NCBI GenBank assembly: GCA_026120035.1
Contig: JALRME010000017.1
Span: 248,001-312,000 of the forward strand
Reading direction: 5' to 3'
Source of the DNA: Coleophoma eucalyptorum
Taxonomy: Eukaryota; Ascomycota; Leotiomycetes; Helotiales; Dermateaceae
DNA: 64,000 nt
The notes beneath the pieces were generated by a model. The model ran no database searches, was not told the origin of the DNA, and was given only the letters and a program-made list of their open reading frames with translations. Below are positions 44,679 to 56,948 of this stretch, piece by piece. A program made the translations under genes and the position numbers. Every line of letters begins with the position of its first letter. Within the stretch, counting starts at the first letter, position 1.

Positions 44679-46586
44679 ATGGCGCCTTCTGTAATTGGAG
44701 ATGAGACGACGGATTCATCTGCAAATGGTACTTCAAAGCCATATCAGCATTCTAAAGACTACATTGGAAAGCCGAGGCCGGTTCGGGTGATATTGATTGG
44801 ATGTGGCATAAGTGGCATTGGAGCTGTGAAACTATTCCGCGAAAAGTTTGCAGGGAAGCCTGTTGAACTGGTCGTCTATGAAAAGAATAAAGATGTGGGA
44901 GGAACATGGCTGGAGAATAGATATCCAGGGTAAGTAGATTCTTATGATTAGAGCAGTGTGTTTGATACTCATTAAATATAGCTGTGCCTGCGACGTCCTC
45001 TCCCATATTTACGCGTATTCGTGGGAAAGTAATCCTAACTGGTCTCGAGCCTATGTCGAATCTCCAGAAATCTGGGAATACTTTAAAGGTCGCTCAATTG
45101 CATATGGTGTTGACGAATTCCTGAAACTTAGCCATAAGGTGGTTGGTGCAACCTGGCAGGCTGATAAAGGAAAATGGAAGGTCGGTGTTGAGAATACAGT
45201 GAATGGAGAGACATTCTTTGACGAAGCGGAGGTATTGATAAATGCAGGTGGCTTTCTGAAGTGAGCGAAAGTCAACTTGCAATAATATTAAAGCTAATAT
45301 ACATAGTTCGTGGGTATGGCCACAGGTTCCAGGACTTGAAACTTTCAAGGGCCATATGACACACTCCGCCCACTGGGATGATGAGTATGTGTATGACGAT
45401 ACGAAGACAGTGGCAGTAATTGGATCAGGATCATCAGCTATACAAATAGTACCGCAATTGCAGAAGAAAGTCAAGCACTTGACTAGCTTTAACAGAACTC
45501 CGATCTGGATCACCCCCGAATGGAATGCTCAGTTTGCAAAAGATGGTCGAGGGACAACTTTCTCGGAGGAGCAAAGAGAATACTGGACTTCACACCCGGA
45601 AGAGTTCTTCACATATCGACAAGAAGTCGAGGCTGATTTGAACAATATCGTTGACCTACTTTACAAGGGTACGGACGTACAGAAGAGTGCTCTGCTACAG
45701 GCAACGGAGGATATGAAGAAGAAGTTAGAGGCCAAGGAAGGATTGGCAGAGAAGTTGGTTCCAAATTTTACCGTTGGCTGCAGGAGAGTAACGCCCGGAA
45801 CGGGTTATCTGGAGGCACTTGCAGCAGATAATGTCACAGTGCAAACTGATCACATTTCTGGGATTTGTGAGGATGGAATCAATATGGAAAATGGCACGCT
45901 CATCAAAGTCGACTCTATAGTCTGTGCAACTGGGTTTGACTCTTCATATAAGCCAGCTTTCCCAGTCATTGGACTGGAGGGCAAAGATCTGCGCGATGAG
46001 TGGAAAGATCAACCCAGGTCATATCTCTCCATTGCAGCGGCCAGCTTTCCAAATTACTTCATCATTGCCGGTCCTAACTTCACTATTTCGAACGGCGGCC
46101 TACTCTGCAATTTGGAAGTCTGTATCAACTATGCTTACAAGGCCGTTGAGAAGATGGCCAAACAAGGCATCAAGTCTATGGTACCGAAGCAAGCAGCAAT
46201 CGATGATTTTCAAGAGCACAAAGATTCTGCTATGCAAGATATGGTATGGACTTCGCATTGTTCCAGTTGGTATAAGAACGGCAAGACTGGTGGCAAGGTT
46301 TGGGGTCCGTGGTGTGGTTCCTCGCTTCACTTCATGGAACTGATGGAAGAGCCGAGGTGGGAGGACTGGGATTTCGAATATCTGAATAAGAATCGTTTTC
46401 ACTACTTAGGATTTGGAAAGAGCTCAAGAGAAGTCCTCGGTGGAGATTTGGTAGGCTATTCCATTCAGTATTGCGCAATCATTGCTGACGCTTACATAGG
46501 CTTATTACTTGAGACCTCCGACTAATGCAGTCACGAATTCGAAATCTCCAGAGGCATGTCACTCGGAACTCCGGGGTAAAGTCTAA
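44679..46586 (+). CDS. Baeyer-Villiger-type FAD monooxygenase, 586 aa
   Basis: FAD/NADPH flavoprotein that inserts oxygen next to a ketone to give an ester or lactone. FAD motif G41-C-G43-I-S-G46, then V-G-G-T-W near 75; the Baeyer-Villiger fingerprint F-x-G-x3-H-x3-W-D at F190-D201; NADPH motif G216-S-G-S-S-A; the late A-T-G-F-D motif is also present. Length is usual for the class. Introns are 44930-44981, 45261-45306 and 46451-46499. The last replaces an out-of-place end with a 28-residue tail containing Y-Y-L-R-P-P. The ATG at 44679 is the first in frame, with gcg following. The closest described fungal relatives act on cyclic ketones or polyketide/terpenoid intermediates; the substrate here cannot be read. 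It is divergent from the esterase. Confidence 0.93.
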
Positions 46587-47034
46587 GTATGTAGAGTGGT
46601 GTGGGGAAAGAAACTTGATGACAATGAGGAGAAATCTTTTATTGGAAAAGTTGAGATAATTACTTCTTGTTTTCATGAACTTTATCGCGCAGGCTTCACG
46701 TTCAGAGCTTCATGTACCGCTCAATAAGTTGGTCCCTTTATTTAGTTGATTTTAACTGAATGAGGGGCTACACAACTAAATAACTCTACAATATTGATAC
46801 ATTAAATTGCCGTGCAATCTACAGCTTTGTGACATAGAGCTGTGTTGCATAAAGTCCTTAACATGACCAGCCATCAACTAGCACGGAATGATCTCTCCGA
46901 AGAGGGGTTTAATGCCTGTCCGGCCGCAATCTTACATATATTCGGTTGTCTCACCTGCATATATATCCGGCAGTTCGCAATCTCATGGAACATTTTCCTG
47001 AATATCAACTTGTGGAAACATCTTTCTAGCTACA
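46587..47034. promoter_or_regulatory. Promoter of the NRPS-like reductase gene
   Basis: 448 bp with no gene. A tatatatcc word near 46961 lies about 75 bp before the start. A CCGGCCG word near 46918-46926 holds overlapping CGG/CCG half-sites. Confidence 0.4.
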
Positions 47035-50000
47035 ATGGACCATCCCACACCATTATACGGCAAACGCACCCTCCTATCATTGATTGATCTTCAAGCAAAA
47101 GAAACACCAAACCATGTGAAATACTCTTATTCACTCACTTCCGATCCTAGTGACGGGTTTCGTGATGTGACAAGCGCTCAGTATGCGAATAGCATAGACC
47201 GAGCTGCATGGTTACTCGAGGAGAGTCTTGGCAGGAAAAGTACAAAATTTGAACCGATTGGCTATATCGGACCAGGTCAGTGACCAGAAGTGGTGTGCAA
47301 TCATCCGCTGACTCTATCAGCGGATCTAAGGTACCAGATCCTTGCCTTCGGTGCGGTGAAGGCAGGATATCAAATGCTGCTCAATTCCCCACGGAACAGT
47401 GTTGAAGGTCATTTGAACGTTATTAATCACAGTGATTGCAACACCTGGGCCCTGCCATCGCAAAAGATCGGCAATGTGGAACAAATCCTCTCTAAGAAAA
47501 ATTTCAAAGTCATTCACATTCCTGAGGTAGAAGAATTGCTGGATGAAACTGCCGTGCCAGCATATCCATATGAAAGGACTTGGGAGCAGGCACGATATGA
47601 GCCGTTCATGACCTTGCACACCTCTGGGTCGACTGGATTACCTAAGCCGATTGTGCTGAGGCACGGATTGCTGACAACAGTCGACGCCTTTCGACTACTT
47701 AAAGATGTAGATGGTAGACCTGTGCAAGTAAGAGGTTGGGCAGATAAAAGACTCTTCTCTGCCTTTCCAAATTTTCATGTAAGTTTTATATGCATTGCCT
47801 GCAAGCTCTACTAATCATTCAAGTCTGCTGGTGTAACTATCAACTTTAGTTTACCAATATACTGGGGAGTCACGATCATATACGGGCCTGCAAATAAGCT
47901 AATAAATACAAGCCTTATTGAATCCACGTTTGTTTGCCTGCACGCTCAGAAGTAATACTGAATTAACAAGTATCAGAATTGACAATGCAAACATCAAGGC
48001 AATGGCGCTCCCGCCCTCGTTCGTTGAAGAAATGGCAAGTACACCATCGACAATGGACAGGCTTAAAAACATTGATTGCATCCTGACCGGTGGTGGTAAG
48101 TGTTGATACGAATAGGCCTGGATTCTACTAATACAGAAAAGGCCCCGTAAGCGCGGAAGCAGGAAAAAAGATCTGGGAAGTGACAAGGCTGGACAACGTT
48201 CTTGGAACTACCGAAGGGTAAAAGAAGCTCTCTGAATTTTCATTAGCAGTCATATTGACTCAAATTAGCTCCCTCTATCCCGTCGTACAATCTGATCCAG
48301 ACACCTGGAACTACTTTCATTTCCACCCATCTGGCGGCTTCGAGCACCGGCCTTACGGTACAGGCGAGCTGTACGAGCAAGTTCAAGTCAGGCGACCAGA
48401 AATAGACTTGCATCAAGGTTTATTTGTGACTTTCCCCAGAGAAGATGAGGTGTCGATAAATGACTTGTTCTCGGAACATCCAACAAAGAAAGGTCGCTGG
48501 CTGTATCGTGGTAGAAATGACGATATTATCGTGCTCAGCAATGGAGAGAAACTCAATCCTCTTGATATGGAGTCTTTATTAAACGATCATCCAAGTATCC
48601 GTAGTTCATTGATTGTAAGAGCTCATTTTATAATCCTAATTTACTACTTGCTAACATGACACAGATTGGACAGGCAAGATTTCAAACAGCTATGCTCATT
48701 GAGTTGCATAAGCCAAATATCTCAGCAGAGGAGAAAAGGACCATATCTATGAGCATATGGGACGTGGTAAAGTCAGTAAATGCAGAAGCGCCAGCCCATG
48801 CCCGAATCCAAGATGGGTTTATGATTTTTGCCACGTCCGAAAAGCCGTTCTTTAGAGCTGGCAAGGGTACTATTCAGCGAAGAATGACTGTCGATGCCTA
48901 CAAAGAAGAAATTGATCGGTTATATGCTGCATTTGAATCCGATACAGGAATCAAAAAGCTTGAGACAAGTAGTGTAGAAAGTATTGTCGGAGGCCTGAAG
49001 CAAATCATCACAGAAGTCACGGGCTTCACGATCGGCATGGACGAAGATTTCTTCATAGCTGGAATGGACTCATTGGCAGTCTTTTCTTTATTGAGAAAGT
49101 TGAGATCCTCTCTCAATACTGGGAACATGTCAAGAAAACTGATGGCGAATGATATTTACAATAATCCGACAATTCATATATTGGCCGAAGCCGTCTTCAA
49201 CACTATCCAATTGAACGAAGCTCAAGAATCAGGTACGATTAAGTCCAACAATATGCAGCAAATGCAGGACCTTATTGATAGGTATACTATGGCAATGCCT
49301 CACCCTGGACCAAGTACTGCACCAGAGATACTGGAGAATGGATACACTGTGGTTTTGACGGGAAGTACTGGATCATTGGGATCGTACATACTCAATGATT
49401 TGCTCTCGCTGAAACATATTAATCGTATCTACTGTCTCAATAGAGCTCTGGATGGAAAAGCAAAGCAAACCGAGAACTCTAGCAACCGAGGTTTGTACAC
49501 AAATTGGGGAGACAAAGTCCGATTCTGGCATGCCGATCTCTCCAAGGCTCAGTTCGGTCTCGAAGAGGCCCAATATAGAGAGCTTCTCCAGTACGCGACA
49601 ACATTCATTCGTAAGACATTCGAGTTAGATTCATCGTAAAGCTGAAAGCAATTAACTAAAACTGTTACAGACAATCAATGGCAGGTAGACTTCAATCTCT
49701 CCCTTACCTCCTTCGAGCCACACATTCGTGGGGTGCGGCACCTGGTGGACTTTTCTTCCCAAAGCGTTCATAAAGCCGAGATATTTTTCATATCGTCAAT
49801 CGGCACCACGCTTGGAGAGCACTGGAATGAGCCAGTACCAGAAAGTGTCATTACAGACCTTGGCAGCAGCAGCATGGGATACGGATCATCGAAACTAGTC
49901 GCTGAATTAATTCTTGCTGAAGCATCCAAAGTTAGCAAAATACCAAGCACAATCTGCCGGGTGGGCCAGGTTGCTGGTCCAGTGAAGAGTGTCGAGGGGA

Positions 50001-50571
50001 TGTGGAATCGACAGGAGTGGCTGCCAACAGTAAGTGCAGCCGCATCTGCCTTGAATTTTGTTGAAATTCACATTCATAGATCATCTCCGCATCGAAACAT
50101 CTTGGGAAGATTCCAGACAGTCTTGCATCTATGGATAGAGTTGACTGGATCCCTGTTGATACTCTTTCTACGATAATCCTTGAGCTTGCTTCTGTTGACA
50201 AGCCTGCAAAGAATGTTTTGAGCGAGCCAAAGGCTGCACCAAAGGTATACCACTGCGTTAATCCAGCCGAGCGGCCATGGGTAGAACTGCTCCCAACAGT
50301 ATCCCGTTACGTATCTACAGCAAAAATTACAAGTTGGGAAGAATGGTTGGCAGCACTTGCGGAGAGTGCAGAGAAAGGCGAGGTAAGCTCCAACTCTGGG
50401 ATAAAGCTGTTAAGCTTTTATGAAGACGTGAATGCAACCTATAAAAGTGGCAGAGAGCTGCCAAAACTAGAAACGTCTTTGACTGTGGCGAAAAGCCATT
50501 TAATGGGAGACATGGGGCCGGTGACTGAGGAGTGGATGGATCTATGGATGAGGCAATGGGGGTACCAATGA
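47035..50571 (+). CDS. NRPS-like A-T-R adenylate-forming reductase, 1048 aa
   Basis: Single-module enzyme that activates a carboxylic acid with ATP, loads it on a phosphopantetheine arm and releases it reductively. Adenylation domain about 1-540, with the A3 core H180-T-S-G-S-T-G-L-P-K and the A7/A8 region Y-R-G-R-N-D-D-I-I-V-L. Carrier domain about 550-630, with the attachment serine S586 in G-M-D-S-L. NADPH-dependent thioester-reductase domain from about 675, with G683-S-T-G-S-L-G and the Y836-x3-K840 pair. Nine exons; introns 47276-47320, 47779-47823, 47928-47970, 48096-48141, 48218-48268, 48615-48664, 49611-49670 and 50030-50079, all GT-AG, 43-60 bp. No condensation domain is present. The expected product is an aldehyde, or an alcohol after further reduction. 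It is the best candidate core enzyme of the block. Confidence 0.93.
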
Positions 50572-51821
50572 TAGCTTAGAGGTTACACCGTCTCAACAGA
50601 ACATGCGTTTATATGGCCAAAATTTAGAGCCATATCAAACAGGAGACAGCAAGATTTTTTCCGAAGGTGGTATCAGTCAGATCAGCTTCGTCGTGAGAAA
50701 GCTAAAATCAATGGCAGCATGATCTTGAGCGACTAAAGTGATCATTCTAACTTGCAAAGCCGATTCTAAGTCCAACATTTCAACGTGGAGTGATGACAGT
50801 TTGCTCCTTTCGTCGCTAATTCACATCCCTTCTCAGCTTTTAATATACAGATTCCAGAAATCTCGCAGGACGTCCTTGTTGGCCTTGACCAAGTCAGGCC
50901 ATGATCTAAGCCACCGACGTTTTTTGGATGTCACCTCGAACATGAGCCGGCATCGCCCGAAGCAATGTACCTTTGGCCAAGCACTTGGAGATCGACCGCG
51001 CCTGCCAGAGATAAGGTAGCTGAATACTCCCATCCATTGACTTCTTGTCCCGGCTTGATTTCCGAGAAAATTTCCAGTGCTTCGAAAGTAGAGGAAGGAC
51101 ATGACAAGCTCCAAGATATGAATTTGTACACTCCTTCCGTATCCTTCTATTTATCCATGTATATATATCTCTGTTCTTGGCTTTCTGGGCAATAAGGTGT
51201 CAGGCATGGCACACATCAGCACGACGTTGACGTTTCTCCGCGATGACGAGGCTTCACAGCCTTGCCGACAATGTGCAGCAGAAGCAGGCCGTTGATTGGC
51301 GTGCTCGGGGTCACCTGACTGCAAGGGGGGCACTCGTCAACATCGTCTGCTCGGCGTTTCGAGAAGCCGGGGCACTAATATACCGGCCAATGGCAAACCA
51401 TGTCGGTTGGTTGAGCTGCAGACTGGGCATGACCAAATGTGGATGGGATTGGATGCGATTCTGTTTCGCACCTGGGCCTCATTCTCGTGTTTGGCCTGCA
51501 TGCTGTCCATTCGCGGTGGTAGGGCCTTGGATATGGCGCGGTTTGTTCATCTTCTTCTTGCGCTTTCTGTCATTGTGTTGGGTCTATATTTCCCTGCGTC
51601 GTCTTCCGTGTACTTAGCTGGCAAGTATATGATCTCCAGCTATTGGCTCTTTTTTCTGTTCGAGCAATTCATTTCTGCGCTGCCAGATTGCTGCCCGAGA
51701 ATTCTTCCGGCGCATTCGACTACGAACGAAGCCTTCCTCACCCCATTCAAGAGCGGTTGACTATCAAGTGAAGGACAAAACATGAGTGTGCAATAGTTCT
51801 TGTGCATAACCTCTCGTAACG
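50572..51821. promoter_or_regulatory. 1.25 kb upstream region of the ABC transporter gene
   Basis: No supported gene. A 154-codon frame at 51296-51760 starts with TTG and is probably chance. The region must contain the 3' end of the reductase transcript and the promoter and leader of the transporter. Confidence 0.5.
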
Positions 51822-54800
51822 ATGGCGCTCCTTCGTCAATCATGGACGTTGACGAGGAAGAATATCCTCATTGCGTTCAATCGACATCTTCTGAGCACTC
51901 TAGTCAGAGCATTCTTCCTTCCGGTTGCGTTCATGATATTTCTGAGCTATGCGAGGAATCTTTTTATACCTCCGTCGATCTTCGGCATTGGCTCGAGCCA
52001 CGAAATTCGAACTTTGAGCCAAGCTCTGGGTGAGACCGGCGCAGGCAGAAATACATTGGCCTTCGTCAACAATGGTCTATCGGGAGGCGACATCGATCGA
52101 GTGATTGACGCGGTTGCGCAACCTGCTCTGGCATTGGGGAAGACAGTGGCTCGTCTGACCACCGAAACCGATCTTTTGGAGACCTGCCGGAGTAGTTTGC
52201 GAGGTGCGACATTCTGCTACGGTGCTGTCATATTCCAGTCTTCACCATCAGAGGGTACAGGTGGGATTTGGAATTACACGATAAAGGTAGACGGCGCATT
52301 TGGCACGAAGATTCAGGTTGACCGTAGTACGAACGATGTCGAGCTTTATCCGCTTCCTCTACAACATGCTGTTGATCTGGCAATCGCTTCCATCAACACT
52401 ACAATCAACCAAGCTGCTGTTCCCAACACCGTCGATGAATACCCATACACCAGTTTAACTCAAGAACAGCGAAACACAAGAATCAGGGTCAATTACCAAG
52501 GCGCCATCATTAACATTTTGGGTGTCGCCTTTTTGATTGGAATGGTTGGAGTGACTTACCACTTGACCGGCTTTATTGCGAGTGAGCGAGAGTTAGGCAT
52601 GTCTCAACTCATCGAAGCCATGATGCCTAACTTACGACGATGGGAACCCCAAGTTGCCAGATTCTTATCATATCATCTGGCTTTTGATATCCTGTATATC
52701 CCGGGCTGGATCATCATGGGATTGGTATTAGGCGTTGGTGTTTTTGCACAAACTTCCATGGCCATTGTTATCATATTCCATCTCTTGACTGGTCTATCGC
52801 TTACATCGTTTTCTATCCTTGGCGCTTCGTTCTTCAAGAAGGCGCAACTCAGTGGGATCACGTTAGCCATTGTAACATTGCTTCTGGGAGTATTGTCTCA
52901 AGTTATCAACCAGACTAACTCTGGCACAGTTGCCATTTTGAGTCTTCTATTCGTGCCCTGCAACTATGTGTTTTTCATTATTTTTATGGCTCGATATGAA
53001 AGACAGAAGGAAGCAACAGATCTTGTTCACGGTGCACCGCAAAATCCTTGGTCCCTTCCCGGAATCGCTCTATGGGTCTTTCTCATTATCCAAATCTTTG
53101 TATATCCGCTTTTAGGCGCAATGGTGGAAAGATATCTATATGGCACTGCCTCAAAAGGACGTTCAGTCGTTGGCCACAAAGGCGTTGTCATAGAGCAAAA
53201 TTCGAATACAGTTCAACTTCAGGGCTTTACTAAACACTACAGGCCTAACTGGTTTCGAAGACAAGCTGCTGGACTCACAAAAACTCCAAAGGCTACTGTG
53301 GTGGCAGTCAACGATTTGACATTGACAGCATCAAAAGGACAGATTCTGGTTCTGCTGGGAGCTAATGGCAGTGGAAAGAGTACAACCCTGGATGCAATTG
53401 CGGGATTAAACACCGTTACTAGCGGTACAATTACGGTCGATGGAACTGGGGGATTGGGTATTGCACCGCAAAAGAACGTGCTATGGGACGAACTTACAGT
53501 TGCGGAACATATTCGAATCTTTAACAGGCTGAAGTCCACGAAGCATGACAGCAAGGCTGCGCTCAATGATCTCATCAAAGCAATTGACCTCGATCGAAAA
53601 ATTGGCGCAAAATCCAAGACGCTATCTGGTGGCCAGAAGAGAAAATTGCAATTGGGGATGATGTTCACGGGAGGCAGTGCTGTATGCTGCGTTGATGAAG
53701 TTTCATCTGGCTTAGACCCATTGAGTCGAAGAAAAATCTGGGATATTTTACTTGCTGAAAGAGGAGCCCGCACCATCATTTTGACAACCCACTTCCTTGA
53801 TGAGGCGGATCTTCTTGCAGACAGAATTGCGATTCTCTCAAAAGGTACTCTTCGAGCTCAAGGGTCTTCAGTGGAATTGAAAGACAAACTGGGTGGAGGA
53901 TATCGTATTCACTTGTACACTGGACCCGGGCACGATAAGGCTCCGGCCATTGAGGGTGTTACCACTCATGAGGCTTTCGATCAAACCGTATATGCTGCAC
54001 CCACTTCCAGGGATGCAGCTCATATTGTCCGTAAGTTAGAAAACGAGGGTATTTCGGATTATCAACTAGCGGGGCCGACAATTGAGGATGTGTTCTTGCA
54101 ACTGGCGGATGAAATCCGTGCCGAAACCGAATCAAGCATTGGCCGAGATTCACCTACTCCCGAAACAACCACGATCGAGAAAGAGCCCGGGAAAGTCACA
54201 GCCGTTGGAATTGATACCCAACCAGCATTGCAGCTATTAGATGGTCAAAATATTGGTTTTTTCCGACAAGCTTGGGTCCTCTTCCGGAAGCGTTGTACAA
54301 TTATTCGAAGGAACTATTTGCCGTCAACCGCAGCGTTCTTCATTCCGGTTATTGCTGCTGGCCTTGTAACCCTTTTCTTGAAGGAGTTCAAGCTCGTCGG
54401 TTGTTCTCCGACCTCAGCCTTATCAATTTCGGACATATCGAGTCTTAGTAGTGAAACCAGATATGATCTTGTTGTTGGTCCAACAGCAGACTTCCCCCCA
54501 GCGTCCTTGATTGCTCTGGTCAACCGATTTATACCAGGTTCAAATCCCACCTTAGAGCAGGCACAGCAGTTCATTCACGTCGTTGATACCTTGCCTGACT
54601 TCAACAACTATATCAATCAAAACTTTGCCAATGTTACCCCAGCAGGCTTCTTTTTAGGTGACAGTAACTCGCCTCCAACCATTGCCTACAGAGGAGATGG
54701 AGGTCTATACCCTGGAGTTTTTGCATTGAATACCCTTGATTCATTGCTTATGAATCTTACGATTGGCACACAATATTCCACCTTTGACATTCCATGGGCC

Positions 54801-56712
54801 CCATCCACGGGAAAGGCCTTACAACTTGTCGTGTATTTTGGTCTTGCTATGGCTGCATACCCAGGGTTCTTTTCGCTATACCCTACCATCGAGAGAGTTA
54901 GGAATGTTCGTGGACTTCAATACTCAAATGGTGTCCAGTCTCTTCCGCTTTGGCTTTCTTATCTTGCCTTCGACTGGTTGATTGTCCTTGGATCCAGTGC
55001 CTTGAGCGTCATTATCTTCGCGTCTTACACAACTCAGTGGTACCACGTTGGCTATCTCTTCATCATCTTTGTACTTTACGGCATGGTCACCATCCTCCTA
55101 TCTTATGTTGTCTCGCTTTTCGCCAAGACACAACTATCAGCTTTCGCAATCGCAGCCGCCGGAAATGCGGTGCTATTTTTGGTCTACCTTGTCGCTTACC
55201 TTTGTACTTTGACATATGCACCAATCAACAAGATTGACTCCTACTTGCTGCTCGTTCATTTCCTCATTTCCGTATTCACTCCGATGGGAAGTCTGATTAG
55301 AACTATGTTTCTTGCTCTGAACATCTTCTCAACAACCTGTTCTGGAAAGCAAATCGCCAGTAATCCAGGTGGAATCTTACAGTATGGTGGGCCAATCTTG
55401 TACTTGATCGTGCAAATATTCGTGCTCTTTGGAGTGCTGCTCTGGTATGACAGCGGCTCTATTGTCGCCTGGTTCAGAAGATTTCGCAAGTCTCCAACCA
55501 CAGCGACAGGAAGCGAAATGCCTGCAGATGCTGAGATTGCCGAGGAATTGGTCCGAGTCAGCAGCTCGAATGACGGCCTTCGTGTCCTACATTTGACCAA
55601 GACTTTCGGTAAGGTTACTGCAGTCGAAAATATGACATTTGGTATCAAGCGATCGGAGGTATTCGCGTTGTTGGGTCCGAACGGAGCTGGAAAATCCACG
55701 ACCATTTCTCTCATTCGCGGTGATATCCAGCCATCGAAAAATGGAGGAGAGATCTTCGTAGAAAATATCGAGATTAACCGACATCGAGCAGAGGCACGCT
55801 CTCATCTTGGGGTTTGCCCTCAATTCGATGGTATGTACACCTTTCGTAGCCTCCTGAAACTGCTAACAAGTTATAGCTATGGATCAAATGACTGTCTACG
55901 AACATCTCGTTTTTTACGCACGAGTTCGGGGGGTGCCGGATGTTATACATAACGTTGAAGCTGTCATCAAAGCTGTTGGCTTGCAAATGTTCACGGCCCG
56001 CATGGCAGCCAAGCTCTCTGGAGGCAACAAACGAAAGCTCTCTTTGGGAATTGCACTTATTGGTAACCCAACTGTCGTCCTTCTTGACGAACCATCCTCC
56101 GGTATGGATGCAGCCGCAAAGCGAGTCATGTGGAAGACACTGGCTGCTATTGTACCTGGACGGTCGCTTCTTCTTACGACACATAGCATGGAAGAAGCAG
56201 ATGCTCTTGCTGACCGGGCTGGTATCATGGCCAAAAGAATGCTTGCTATGGGAACTAGCGATTATTTACGAAAGAGACATGGAAATGCATACTACGTGCA
56301 CCTGGTCCTCAAAACAGCGCCACACACTCCACCAGAAGAAATCTCGAAGGTACGCTCTTGGGTTCTGGAACACTTCCCGCAAGCAAACATTGAAGCAAAC
56401 ACGTATCATGGACAAATGCGCTTCTCAGTTCCCGCAAAGGACCAGACCCCAAGTTTAACAGAAGAGGACGAGATCAGTGACGAGGACACAGTAGTTAAGT
56501 CGAGGGGTGGTGTTGGTTCACTCATTATGGTCCTCGAAGACCACAGAGATGAACTAGGCTTGGAACACTATTCCGTCAGCCCGACCACTTTGGATCAGGT
56601 CTTCTTGTCTATTGTTGAGAAACATAATGTAGAGGAGGAAAATTATGGTACGGTCAAGGAGAAGACGTATGCCTTGAAAATGGCCATGAAGGGCCTGTTC
56701 AATAAGAAGTAA
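51822..56712 (+). CDS. Full-size ABCA-type ABC transporter, 1614 aa
   Basis: Membrane exporter with the order TMD1-NBD1-TMD2-NBD2. Each TMD starts with one membrane helix (about 25-45 and 830-850) followed by a large soluble loop and a group of helices, the ABCA arrangement. NBD1 has Walker A G513-A-N-G-S-G-K-S-T, signature L-S-G-G-Q and Walker B C-C-V-D-E. NBD2 has Walker A G1285-P-N-G-A-G-K-S-T, signature L-S-G-G-N and V-V-L-L-D-E-P. Both nucleotide sites look competent. A single intron, 55831-55876 (46 bp), splits the Q-loop region of NBD2 (P-Q-F-D/A-M-D-Q-M). ABCA proteins move lipids or amphipathic molecules. Its position between a reductase and an amidase gene makes export or compartmentation of a cluster product plausible. 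The 236 bp to the amidase start leave room for only a short promoter. Confidence 0.95.
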
Positions 56713-56948
56713 ATATGACTAAACTAGCTATAGATTTGTAAATATAATGACGCTTTTTCGCGGTTCTAATCTGTCCTGCAGAGACGATGTCGGAAATGGG
56801 ATTTCCCCAGCGGACTAAGCCCAAAGGTGGGAGGTCCATCCTGCCGAGATCCACCCTCAAGATAAGAAACATCTCGGCGATGCAATCCTCTAAAGTATAA
56901 CATCTACGTTCCGGGTCTCTTCTCTGCTGCATAACCTTCACCGCAAAA

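Noticed and set aside
51296..51760. 154-codon frame before the ABC transporter
   Set aside because: Starts at TTG, mixed random composition, and overlaps another frame of similar length.
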